Source: an uncultured Candidatus Melainabacteria bacterium
Lineage (GTDB): Bacteria > Cyanobacteriota > Vampirovibrionia > Gastranaerophilales > Gastranaerophilaceae
DNA: 29,108 bases
Direction: 5' to 3'
Assembly (NCBI GenBank): GCA_946186335.1
Contig: CAMHMW010000007.1
Span: 1-29,108, forward strand
In this document: positions 1-7,039 of the stretch, in pieces
Position numbering within the stretch: the stretch's first letter is position 1
Layout of the letters: every line of letters starts with the position of its first letter
Program-made: the position numbers and the translations under genes
The notes under the pieces: model-generated
What the model was told of the DNA's origin: nothing
Databases searched by the model: none
What the model saw: the letters and a program-made list of their open reading frames with translations, nothing else

Positions 1-8
1 CAAAAATA

Positions 9-37
9 TTAATAAATGTTAATAATTATGTTATTAT
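9..37 (+). promoter_or_regulatory. extended -10 promoter of the Fe-S protein gene (leaderless candidate)
   Basis: TGT-TATTAT lies at 29-37 with a weak TTAATA -35 at 9-14 (17-nt spacer). Only 6 nt separate the -10 hexamer from the ATG at 44, so transcription would begin at or next to the start codon. No ribosome site is seen. Confidence 0.45.
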
Positions 38-43
38 CTTGTT

Positions 44-1135
44 ATGAAAGAATTAAAAGACTTTGAAAAAGAGTTAAATAAGTGTTCAAAATGCGGCTTG
101 TGTGAAAGTGTTTGTCCTTTGTATAAAGTCATCCCCAATGACTGTGTGGCAAGCAAGGGCAAATTCATTATGCTTCACGGGGTAACAAAAGGGGACTTGA
201 AACTTTCAAAAAAAATAGACAAATATATTGACACCTGTCTGAAATGCGGAAAATGCAACGAGTTTTGCCCGAGCGGAATTGATGTTTGCAGTATTTTAAG
301 CATTGCAAAATATGAATATGCAAAGGATAAACTTTCGGGTAAATTTATACATTTTTTGCTGAGCCGCAAAATTTTCGGGGCAGCAATAAAAATCGGGAAA
401 ATTCTGAGTAAATTCTTCCGCCCCAAAAACAGGTATAAAAAAGGTCTGACTGATATTATATATTTTAAAGGCTGTGTGAATGAGGTTTTCCCTAATACCG
501 ACAAATACATAAAAAAAATTTTTAAAGACAAAATAAATATTCTTGAACCTGATTTTGAGTGCTGCGGTCTGCCGTTTTTATCGGAAGGTGATATGGAACG
601 GTTTGAACAGGCGGCAAGACATAATTTAAAAAATTTCAGCAAGGATTGTGATTATATAGTAACGGACTGTGCCAGCTGCGAAAGCACATTATTCAGTTAT
701 CCGAAATATATAGCAGAATCCGCCCCAATAATTCACAAAACATATCTTAACTGGGGTGATGTTGTTGTCGGACAAAATCTTAAATTTAAGTTTAAAAAGC
801 CTGTAAAAGTTACTTTTCACAAGCCATGTCATTTACAGTCCGATGAATTTTTTGAAATAATTATGCAAAATTGTGAAAATGTTGAATATGTTAAAATGGA
901 TGATTACGATTCCTGCTGCGGTTTTGCGGGAAGTTTCGGTTTGAAAAATCCGAAATTATCGGCAAAACTAACATACCAAAAAGCAAGAAATATTAAAAAT
1001 GCCAATGTTGATTACGTCATAACAACTTGTCCTTCCTGTCTTATCGGGCTGAAAGCGGGTTTGTTCGCCGTAAATTCAAAGACAAATGTTGTAAGTCTTT
1101 TGGAATTTCTGGCAAAAAGTTCAGAAATAATGTAA
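44..1135 (+). CDS. GlcF/LutA-type iron-sulfur oxidoreductase subunit
   Basis: The protein has 363 residues. Two ferredoxin-type 4Fe-4S motifs sit near the N-terminus: C14, C17, C20, C24-P and C65, C68, C71, C75-P. Two CCG (cysteine-rich) modules follow: C144, C173-C174-G, C209, C212 and C262, C291-C292-G, C329, C332. This order is known from GlcF, LutA and GlpC, which pass electrons from a flavin dehydrogenase; the CCG domains can bind a non-cubane cluster. No flavin dehydrogenase partner (GlcD/LutB-like) is adjacent, so the substrate is unknown. It is slightly shorter than GlcF (about 400). No Shine-Dalgarno precedes the ATG; an extended -10 lies 6 nt upstream, so the transcript may be leaderless. 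The family call is firm, the substrate is not. Confidence 0.88.
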   Translation: MKELKDFEKELNKCSKCGLCESVCPLYKVIPNDCVASKGKFIMLHGVTKGDLKLSKKIDKYIDTCLKCGKCNEFCPSGIDVCSILSIAKYEYAKDKLSGKFIHFLLSRKIFGAAIKIGKILSKFFRPKNRYKKGLTDIIYFKGCVNEVFPNTDKYIKKIFKDKINILEPDFECCGLPFLSEGDMERFEQAARHNLKNFSKDCDYIVTDCASCESTLFSYPKYIAESAPIIHKTYLNWGDVVVGQNLKFKFKKPVKVTFHKPCHLQSDEFFEIIMQNCENVEYVKMDDYDSCCGFAGSFGLKNPKLSAKLTYQKARNIKNANVDYVITTCPSCLIGLKAGLFAVNSKTNVVSLLEFLAKSSEIM

Positions 1136-1165
1136 ATTGTACCGGTTTTAATGCTGCTTCAACGC

Positions 1166-1194
1166 TTGACAAAATTATATCTTTGTGCTATGTT
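1166..1194 (+). promoter_or_regulatory. sigma-70-type promoter of the SprA-like gene
   Basis: A consensus TTGACA at 1166-1171 is followed by a 17-nt spacer ending in TGC and a TATGTT -10 at 1189-1194. It lies after the stop of the Fe-S gene, so the next gene has its own promoter. A Shine-Dalgarno AAGGAG follows at about 1207-1212. Confidence 0.75.
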
Positions 1195-1224
1195 TGTAGT
1201 AACAAAAAGGAGTGTGTTTAGGGT

Positions 1225-1575
1225 ATGAACGGTTTATCAAAGCAGGACGTGATTACAAGGAATTATAATCACATTTATGCACATGAAATGGCTCATAAAA
1301 CTGCAGGCGGAAGTTTTGCGGGGAATATTTCTATTGAGCGTAATTCCGAAGGAATACCGGTATCAGGTCATGTTCCGATAAAGATGCCCGTTTTGGATAA
1401 AAAAAATCCTCAAAAGACAATTGACCATGCAAATGTTGTAATTCGTGCGGCATTGGCTCCCGGAGATCCGTCCGCACAGGATTATAAGGTTGCAAATCAG
1501 GCTGAACAGATAAAGATGCAGGCAATTGCTTTTAAAGCATCTCATCAGGGTAAGAAATTAGATTTGCAGGCGTAA
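1225..1575 (+). CDS. small SprA-related putative zinc metalloprotease
   Basis: The protein has 116 residues. It resembles the SprA-related family (putative metalloprotease CJM1_0395 type). Near residue 20 it has the zinc motif AHEMAH (HExxH). A segment like the family's GG-x-[YF]-A-G follows, then the G-x-V-P-I element, and then the conserved tail seen here as RAALAPGDPSAQD. The family is usually longer; this copy is close to the bare core domain. No signal peptide or membrane segment is visible, so it probably acts in the cytoplasm. The ATG at 1225 is preceded by AAGGAG about 12 nt upstream and a strong promoter at 1166-1194. Catalytic activity is inferred from HExxH only; the substrate is unknown. 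Confidence 0.75.
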   Translation: MNGLSKQDVITRNYNHIYAHEMAHKTAGGSFAGNISIERNSEGIPVSGHVPIKMPVLDKKNPQKTIDHANVVIRAALAPGDPSAQDYKVANQAEQIKMQAIAFKASHQGKKLDLQA

Positions 1576-1626
1576 GTTGTATATTAAAATAATATAAAGG
1601 TTTTCGTAAATTCTCCTCATTTGTAC

Positions 1627-1658
1627 TATAATTGGTATATTGAACAGTAAGAGAGGGG
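1627..1658 (+). promoter_or_regulatory. lpxA -10 box and ribosome site
   Basis: A consensus TATAAT lies at 1627-1632 without a good -35. A GAGAGGGG Shine-Dalgarno lies at 1651-1658, 7 nt before the ATG at 1666. These support monocistronic expression of lpxA. Confidence 0.55.
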
Positions 1659-1665
1659 AATACTT

Positions 1666-2475
1666 ATGATAGACAAAACAGCGATAATACATCCGTCAGC
1701 GCAAATTGCAGATGATGCGATAATAGGACCTTATGTTGTTATTGGCGAAAACGTAAAAATCGGAAGTGGTACGAGAGTTATTTCAAATGCTCATATTGAG
1801 TTCGCTGAAATAGGTAAAAACTGTACAATTTCACCGTTTGCGACTATTGGCTCGGAACCTCAAGATTTAGGTTATAAGGGTGAACCTACAAAGGTTGTAA
1901 TCGGCGATGAAACAATAATAAAAGAAAACGTAACAATTCACAGAGGGGCAGCCTGCGGTGATTTTACAACAAGAGTCGGTAACAAGTGTTTGTTAATGGT
2001 TGGCTCTCACGTTGCTCATAACTGCGTGCTGGAAGATCAGGTAATTCTTGCAAACCTTGTAACTTTGGGCGGACATGTTCACGTTGGTTTTGGTGCATTT
2101 GTAGGCGGAATGAGTGTTTTTCATCAGAATATCAGAATAGGCTCAATGTCTATCGTAAGCGGATTTTCCGCATCCCGTCAGGATATTTTACCCTATTCAA
2201 AAGGGGAAGGGCGACCTCCTGTTCCGCGCGGAATCAACGTTATTGCGCTTAAACGCAGAGGAGTTCCGCTCGAGGTCAGAACAGCAGTTAATGAAGCGTT
2301 CAAATTACTGATTTCGGAAGAATATAACACTTCTCAGGCTATCGAAAAAATCAAAGCGGAAATTCCGACAAATGAATACATTGAAACAATGATAGAGTTT
2401 ATTCAGAGTTCAAAAAGAGGGGTATTGTTGAAAACCCATAAATCGGGACACGAATCACTTGAAAGTGAAGAATAA
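1666..2475 (+). CDS. lpxA: UDP-N-acetylglucosamine O-acyltransferase LpxA
   Basis: The protein has 269 residues, close to the usual ~262. It catalyses the first step of lipid A synthesis: transfer of a hydroxyacyl chain from acyl carrier protein to UDP-GlcNAc in the cytoplasm. The N-terminal two thirds is a left-handed beta-helix of hexapeptide repeats ([IV]-G-x-x-x-x). The catalytic segment GSHVAHNC places His118 at the position of E. coli His125, with His115 matching His122. The helical C-terminal part (from about residue 190) fits the acyltransferase C-terminal domain. Unlike the common lpxD-fabZ-lpxA-lpxB cluster, this gene stands alone with its own -10 box and a strong terminator at 2493-2526. 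It indicates an outer membrane containing lipid A. Confidence 0.95.
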   Translation: MIDKTAIIHPSAQIADDAIIGPYVVIGENVKIGSGTRVISNAHIEFAEIGKNCTISPFATIGSEPQDLGYKGEPTKVVIGDETIIKENVTIHRGAACGDFTTRVGNKCLLMVGSHVAHNCVLEDQVILANLVTLGGHVHVGFGAFVGGMSVFHQNIRIGSMSIVSGFSASRQDILPYSKGEGRPPVPRGINVIALKRRGVPLEVRTAVNEAFKLLISEEYNTSQAIEKIKAEIPTNEYIETMIEFIQSSKRGVLLKTHKSGHESLESEE

Positions 2476-2492
2476 TATTAAAATAAAGATTA

Positions 2493-2526
2493 CGGCGGTC
2501 AGACATTTGTCTGACCGCCGTTTTTT
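2493..2526 (+). terminator. intrinsic terminator after lpxA
   Basis: A perfect 12-bp stem (CGGCGGTCAGAC at 2493-2504 with 2509-2520) with a 4-nt ATTT loop is followed by six T. It closes the lpxA transcript and separates it from the convergent kinase gene. Confidence 0.93.
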
Positions 2527-2562
2527 ACTTATCTCTATTAATATCTGACCTTTTTTATATAT

Positions 2563-3435
2563 CTATTCTTCGGGAGCAGAATCTCCAAATTGCGTAATAT
2601 CATAGATATATTCAAGCATTTGTGCAAAATATTTTAAATCGGAATTTCCGTTAATAACCAAGTCTGCCTCACGACGGAACGGTTTTACATATTTTTCACC
2701 TGCTTCTGCTATATAATTCCAGTGTTTTAATGCGTTTTCTTTGCTTTGGTTACGTTCTTCAACCGCACGGTTCATAAAACGTGTTTTTCTCAATTTATTA
2801 TCGGTTTCTACGTATATTTTTATATCAAAAACATCTTTAACCGCATCATACATCGTTGCGATACCCTCAACAACAATAATTTTACGTGACGGAACATCGA
2901 TAGCTTTAGGCATTGAAACTCCAGTTCCGTTCGGAAGATACATCGGCGCTTTAATATCAACTCCGTCAGCCAAATCTTCAAGGTCTGAACGTAAAATATC
3001 CATCTGAAAACTTGTCGGGGCATCAACATCGTAACCGTTATCTCTAAGGTTGTCAAAAGAGCCGTATTTGTTGATTAGAACCGAAATATCGTTGAAATAG
3101 TTATCCGTACTCAATACAGTTACAGGCATGGATAACTGTTCTATTACATTTTTTATTTCGTGGCAAATAGTGGATTTCCCTGATGCGGATTCTCCTGTTA
3201 CTCCGATTAAAAGACGTTTTGAGGGGTTGCTGATAATACGTTTTGTAAATTTATTTATAAAATCAGGATGGATGTTGTTAATTATCGGGGTTGGTTGTTT
3301 TTTGTCAAAAACAAATATTTGTTTAAATTTAGTTTGCAGATAAAACGCGAGAAGTTCCCTTCCTGATTTAGAGCTAAAATCCGGCTTGTAGATTTTGTCA
3401 TTTGAGCCAAGCTCATTTTTGATTATCATTTGCAT
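2563..3435 (-). CDS. uridine kinase/phosphoribulokinase-family P-loop kinase
   Basis: The protein has about 290 residues from the ATG at 3435. The core resembles uridine kinase (Udk): a P-loop GESASGKST starting near residue 81, then STDNYF as in the Udk nucleoside-binding segment, YDVDAPTSF (matching the family's fDhPdAf element), VVEGI (Walker-B-like), and an R-rich lid region ending in RFMNRAVEERN. Known members phosphorylate uridine or cytidine, or more rarely pantothenate or ribulose phosphate. About 75 residues precede the P-loop, an extension absent from standard Udk (about 210 residues), so the substrate is uncertain. Start choice: ATG at 3435 or 3429, preceded by GGAAAAG; a TTG at 3447 would extend the frame but overlaps that purine stretch. 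It is transcribed divergently from atpD. Confidence 0.72.
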   Translation of the reverse strand: MQMIIKNELGSNDKIYKPDFSSKSGRELLAFYLQTKFKQIFVFDKKQPTPIINNIHPDFINKFTKRIISNPSKRLLIGVTGESASGKSTICHEIKNVIEQLSMPVTVLSTDNYFNDISVLINKYGSFDNLRDNGYDVDAPTSFQMDILRSDLEDLADGVDIKAPMYLPNGTGVSMPKAIDVPSRKIIVVEGIATMYDAVKDVFDIKIYVETDNKLRKTRFMNRAVEERNQSKENALKHWNYIAEAGEKYVKPFRREADLVINGNSDLKYFAQMLEYIYDITQFGDSAPEE

Positions 3436-3512
3436 ATTCTTTTCCAATTACGTGAGATATGAACTATATAATACATGAGAAAAAAATTTTTTGCCACTAA
3501 TTTGGAAAAATT

Positions 3513-3571
3513 TTAACAAATTAAATTTTTGTAGTATAATAAAACTTATCAGAGTTATAAATATGGGGAGG
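3513..3571 (+). promoter_or_regulatory. promoter and ribosome site of the atpD-atpC unit
   Basis: TTAACA at 3513-3518 (one mismatch to consensus) is followed by a 16-nt spacer and a consensus TATAAT at 3535-3540. A strong GGGGAGG lies at 3565-3571, 7 nt before the ATG at 3579. That placement makes the upstream in-frame GTG at 3573 unlikely as start, because it overlaps the ribosome site. Confidence 0.8.
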
Positions 3572-3578
3572 AGTGAAT

Positions 3579-4991
3579 ATGGAAACGCTTATGGCAACTG
3601 AAGGTATGATAACCAAGATAATCGGACCTGTTATAGACGTTGAGTTTCCGTCCGGTGATTTGCCGGAAATCTATACGGCATTGAATATATATAATGATGA
3701 CGGGGTAAAAGTTGTAGCGGAGGTTCAGCAAATGCTGGGTTCAAACAAGGTCAGAACTGTTGCTATGTCATCAACCGACGGTTTAAAAAGGGGAATGAAG
3801 GTTATAAATACTAATGAACCGATTAAAATTCCTGTCGGGAATGCAATTTTAGGCAGAATATTAAACGTCGTCGGAGATGCGGTAGATAACGGCGCTCCGA
3901 TAGAAACCGATACATATTTGCCTATTCACAGAGAATCCCCAAAACTCATTGACCAAAATACGGAAATTGAGATTCTTGAAACAGGTATTAAGGCTATTGA
4001 TTTATTGCAACCTTATCAGAAAGGCGGAAAGGTCGGTCTGTTTGGAGGTGCAGGTGTTGGTAAAACAGTTTTGATTCAGGAATTAATACACAATATTGCG
4101 ATGGCGCATAACGGGGTTTCCGTATTTGGCGGTGTCGGAGAAAGAACCCGTGAAGGAAACGACCTTTGGAACGAATTTAAAGAAAGCGGAGTTTTAGATA
4201 AAGTCGGTCTTATCTACGGTCAGATGAACGAACCGCCGGGAGCAAGAATGAGAGTCGGCTTGTCAGCCTTGACGGCAGCCGAATACTTCAGAGATTATTC
4301 AAAACAGGATGTACTTTTATTTATTGATAATATTTTCAGATTTACTCAGGCGGGTTCCGAGGTTTCTGCGCTTTTGGGACGTGTTCCGTCAGCCGTTGGT
4401 TATCAGCCGACACTGGCTACCGAAATGGGTGAATTGCAGGAAAGAATTACGTCAACAAAAGATGGTTCTATTACATCCGTTCAGGCAATTTATGTTCCTG
4501 CGGATGACTTAACGGACCCTGCTCCGGCTACAACGTTCTCCCACCTTGATGCTTCAACAGTATTATCAAGGGATATTGCATCTTTGGGTATTTATCCTGC
4601 GGTTGACCCGCTGGAATCAAATTCAAGAGCCTTGGATCCGCACATTGTCGGGGAAGAACATTATGAGGTTACAAGAAAAGTTCTTGAAATTCTCCAAAAA
4701 TATAAGGATTTGCAGGATATTATCGCAATTTTGGGTATGGATGAATTATCTGAGGACGATAAAGCAACAGTTAACAGAGCAAGGAAAATTCAGAAATTCT
4801 TATCTCAGCCGTTCTTTGTTGCGGAGCAATTCTCCGGAACAAAAGGTATATATGTAAAACTTTCTGATACAATCAGAGGCTTTAAAGAAATCATAGAAGG
4901 TAAGCATGACGACCTGCCCGAACAGGCTTTCTATATGGTGGGAACAATCGAAGATGTGGTTGAAAAAGCAAAAACTATGGAGGAAGAATAA
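3579..4991 (+). CDS. atpD: F1F0 ATP synthase subunit beta
   Basis: The protein has about 470 residues, typical for the family. It is the catalytic subunit of the membrane-bound F1F0 ATP synthase on the cytoplasmic side. An N-terminal beta-barrel (MITKIIGPVIDVEFPSGDLP) is followed by Walker A GGAGVGKT near residue 157, the GERTREGNDL segment, the Walker B strand VLLFIDNIFRF, and the signature PAVDPLESNSRALDP. The gene pairs with atpC but the other seven or so subunit genes are absent from this window; the split beta-epsilon unit matches the cyanobacterial/plastid arrangement. Own promoter at 3513-3540. Start chosen at ATG 3579 for its Shine-Dalgarno spacing; ATG 3591 would also give a normal N-terminus. 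Confidence 0.98.
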   Translation: METLMATEGMITKIIGPVIDVEFPSGDLPEIYTALNIYNDDGVKVVAEVQQMLGSNKVRTVAMSSTDGLKRGMKVINTNEPIKIPVGNAILGRILNVVGDAVDNGAPIETDTYLPIHRESPKLIDQNTEIEILETGIKAIDLLQPYQKGGKVGLFGGAGVGKTVLIQELIHNIAMAHNGVSVFGGVGERTREGNDLWNEFKESGVLDKVGLIYGQMNEPPGARMRVGLSALTAAEYFRDYSKQDVLLFIDNIFRFTQAGSEVSALLGRVPSAVGYQPTLATEMGELQERITSTKDGSITSVQAIYVPADDLTDPAPATTFSHLDASTVLSRDIASLGIYPAVDPLESNSRALDPHIVGEEHYEVTRKVLEILQKYKDLQDIIAILGMDELSEDDKATVNRARKIQKFLSQPFFVAEQFSGTKGIYVKLSDTIRGFKEIIEGKHDDLPEQAFYMVGTIEDVVEKAKTMEEE

Positions 4992-5030
4992 GTGATTAGG
5001 TGAGTTTTCGCTTATTCACTCTTAAATGTT

Positions 5031-5444
5031 ATGAAATTAAAGATTATTACACAGGAAAGAGTTGTATTTGACGATGATGTCGATGAAATCTATACGAAAG
5101 GTATAGACGGTGAGTTCGGGATATTAAAAGGTCACATTCCCGTAATGTGTGCCCTCGATATCGGTGTAACCCGTGCTGTCAAAGACGGTGTTATGAAAAA
5201 ATTTACGACAATGGGCGGAATTTTGCAGTTTAAGGATGATGAATGTCTTATCCTTACAACTCTTGCCGAAACGGGTGAAGAAATTGATGAAGCAAGGGCA
5301 AGAGATGCACTGGAACGTGCAAAACGCCGTCTGCGAAATGCTGAGGCAAGAATGGATGCAAAACGTGCTGAGGCTGCTATTGCAAGAGCGGAGGCAAGGC
5401 TAAAAGCAAGATTATCGGGTGACGGTAAGTTTAAAATGCAATAA
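5031..5444 (+). CDS. atpC: F1F0 ATP synthase subunit epsilon
   Basis: The protein has 137 residues. It has the epsilon N-terminal beta-sandwich (MKLKIITQERVVFDDDVDEI, then the GEFGILKGHIPV segment) and a C-terminal pair of charged helices rich in Ala, Arg and Glu (from about residue 85). It forms part of the rotor stalk and in bacteria can inhibit ATP hydrolysis. The gene starts 39 nt after atpD. No Shine-Dalgarno is visible before the ATG; the gap holds an imperfect inverted repeat (AGTGA at 4991 and TCACT ending at 5020), so translation may depend on atpD translation. It is followed after 2 nt by metF. Confidence 0.95.
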   Translation: MKLKIITQERVVFDDDVDEIYTKGIDGEFGILKGHIPVMCALDIGVTRAVKDGVMKKFTTMGGILQFKDDECLILTTLAETGEEIDEARARDALERAKRRLRNAEARMDAKRAEAAIARAEARLKARLSGDGKFKMQ

Positions 5445-5446
5445 AA

Positions 5447-6286
5447 ATGGAACTTTCTGAAATATATCAACAATCAAATAAACCGCAGGTATCTTTTGAA
5501 ATATTCCCGCCCAAAAACGGTGATATCTCAAAACTTTTTGATGAGTTGCGAATTTTAAAAAGATATAATCCCGCGCTTATTTCTATAACCTACGGGGCAA
5601 ATGGCGGGACTAGGGATTTTTCTTATGAAATTTTGAGGATGATAATTGATTTGGAATTGACTCCAATGCCTCATTTTACCTGTATTTGTGCAACAAAAGA
5701 ACTTATTGAGCATTATATTGTTCAGATAGAAAATATGGGAGTTGAGAATATTCTTGCGCTGCGCGGGGATGAGGCGAATGCAAAAAGTGAAAACTTCTGT
5801 TCTCTTGATTTTAAATATGCTAATGAACTGGTTGATTTTATTAACCAAAAAACAACTCTTTCAATAGGGGTCGGCGGTTATCCCGAGGGACACCCCGAGG
5901 CTGAAAGTACAGAAAAAGATATTGAAAATCTCAAAAGAAAAGTTGATGCGGGAGCAAGTGCAATTTTTACACAGATGTTTTTTGAAAATGACAAGTATTA
6001 CAGATATGTTGAGCGTGTTCAAAAAGCGGGGATAAATATTCCTGTCATTCCGGGAATTATGCCTGTCAGAAGTCTTGCTCAGGCACAAAAAATGGTCGAA
6101 ATGACAAGTGTGAAAATTCCTGATGAATTGAGAAAATGCCTTGAAAAAAATCCGAAAGGTGTTGGGGTGGAATTTGGAATATCACAATGTCAGGACTTGA
6201 TAAATAACGGAGTTAAAGGGTTGCATTTCTTTACCCTTAATCATTCCGATATGGTATCAAAAATTTTGGATGAGATTATAAAATGA
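5447..6286 (+). CDS. metF: 5,10-methylenetetrahydrofolate reductase
   Basis: The protein has 279 residues, the size of the bacterial single-domain MetF. It reduces 5,10-methylene-THF to 5-methyl-THF with FAD, feeding methionine synthesis. Family segments: VSFEIFPPKN at the start of the TIM barrel, SITYGANGG, NILALRGD, VGGYPEGHPEA, and FTQMFFEND followed by IPVIPGIMPV. The start ATG at 5447 is only 2 nt after the atpC stop, so it is almost certainly on the ATP synthase transcript, an uncommon pairing. The region after it (6287-6379) contains a 9-bp inverted repeat without a T tract. Confidence 0.95.
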   Translation: MELSEIYQQSNKPQVSFEIFPPKNGDISKLFDELRILKRYNPALISITYGANGGTRDFSYEILRMIIDLELTPMPHFTCICATKELIEHYIVQIENMGVENILALRGDEANAKSENFCSLDFKYANELVDFINQKTTLSIGVGGYPEGHPEAESTEKDIENLKRKVDAGASAIFTQMFFENDKYYRYVERVQKAGINIPVIPGIMPVRSLAQAQKMVEMTSVKIPDELRKCLEKNPKGVGVEFGISQCQDLINNGVKGLHFFTLNHSDMVSKILDEIIK

Positions 6287-6332
6287 GATTCTTCGCTTTT
6301 GTCATTAAGAGGGTGTCAGCTCTAAGAATCTC
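6285..6332. repeat. inverted repeat between metF and deoC
   Basis: GAGATTCTT (6285-6293) pairs perfectly with AAGAATCTC (6324-6332) around a 30-nt loop. It overlaps the metF stop codon. There is no T tract, so a classic terminator is unlikely. It could be an mRNA-stabilising hairpin or a decayed palindromic intergenic repeat. Confidence 0.5.
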
Positions 6333-6379
6333 TTAAAATTGCACAGAATGACGATTAACGTAAATAAAGGAGTTGTGAA

Positions 6380-7030
6380 ATGGAAAATCTGAACAAATAC
6401 ATAGAACATACACTGTTAAAACAGGATGCCACAAAATCTGATTTGAAAAAACTTTTTGAAGAAGCAAAAGAACATAATTTCTTCGGTGTTTGTGTAAATC
6501 CTTGTTATGTTAAATTTGCAAAAGAAAACCTGAAAGATTCGGGTGTCAAAATCGTTACGGTTATAGGTTTTCCTCTTGGGGCAAATACAACCGAAACTAA
6601 GATTTTTGAAACGATTAATGCCGTACGTGACGGGGCGGATGAAATTGATATGGTAATAAATGTTACTAAACTGAAAGACGGTGAAAACGATTATATTATT
6701 GATGAAATAAAACAAATAAAAACCGCTTGTCAGGGACATAATCTGAAAGTCATTATTGAAACAGATTTATTGACAAAAGATGAAATAAAAACCGCCTGTG
6801 AACTTTCCGTTAAAGGAGGTGCTGATTTTGTAAAAACCTCAACAGGTTTTGTAAAAGGTGGTGTCGGGGCAAAAGCGGAAGATGTAAAACTGATGTATGA
6901 AACAGTCAAAGATGCAGGCTTGAGAGTGAAAGCCTCGGGCGGAATAAGGGATAAGCAGGCAGCGTTGGATATGATAGAGGCGGGAGCAGTTCGCCTTGGC
7001 ACAAGTTCCGGTGTTAAAATAGTTTCGTAA
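6380..7030 (+). CDS. deoC: deoxyribose-phosphate aldolase
   Basis: The protein has 216 residues, typical for DeoC. It cleaves 2-deoxyribose-5-phosphate to glyceraldehyde-3-phosphate and acetaldehyde in deoxynucleoside catabolism. The TIM-barrel active-site residues are visible: D90 in DEIDMVIN, the Schiff-base K152 in FVKTSTGF, and K184 in RVKASGGIRD. An AAAGGAG ribosome site lies about 8 nt before the ATG. The next gene begins 9 nt downstream with its ribosome site GGTGAG touching the deoC stop, so the two are co-transcribed. No other deo gene is nearby. Confidence 0.96.
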   Translation: MENLNKYIEHTLLKQDATKSDLKKLFEEAKEHNFFGVCVNPCYVKFAKENLKDSGVKIVTVIGFPLGANTTETKIFETINAVRDGADEIDMVINVTKLKDGENDYIIDEIKQIKTACQGHNLKVIIETDLLTKDEIKTACELSVKGGADFVKTSTGFVKGGVGAKAEDVKLMYETVKDAGLRVKASGGIRDKQAALDMIEAGAVRLGTSSGVKIVS

Positions 7031-7039
7031 GGTGAGCAA

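Noticed and set aside
175..642. 155-codon minus-strand frame within the Fe-S protein gene
   Set aside because: It is a shadow of a clearly conserved gene on the other strand, with no family pattern of its own.
3573..3578. GTG start for atpD
   Set aside because: The GTG overlaps the Shine-Dalgarno, which is ideally spaced for the ATG at 3579.
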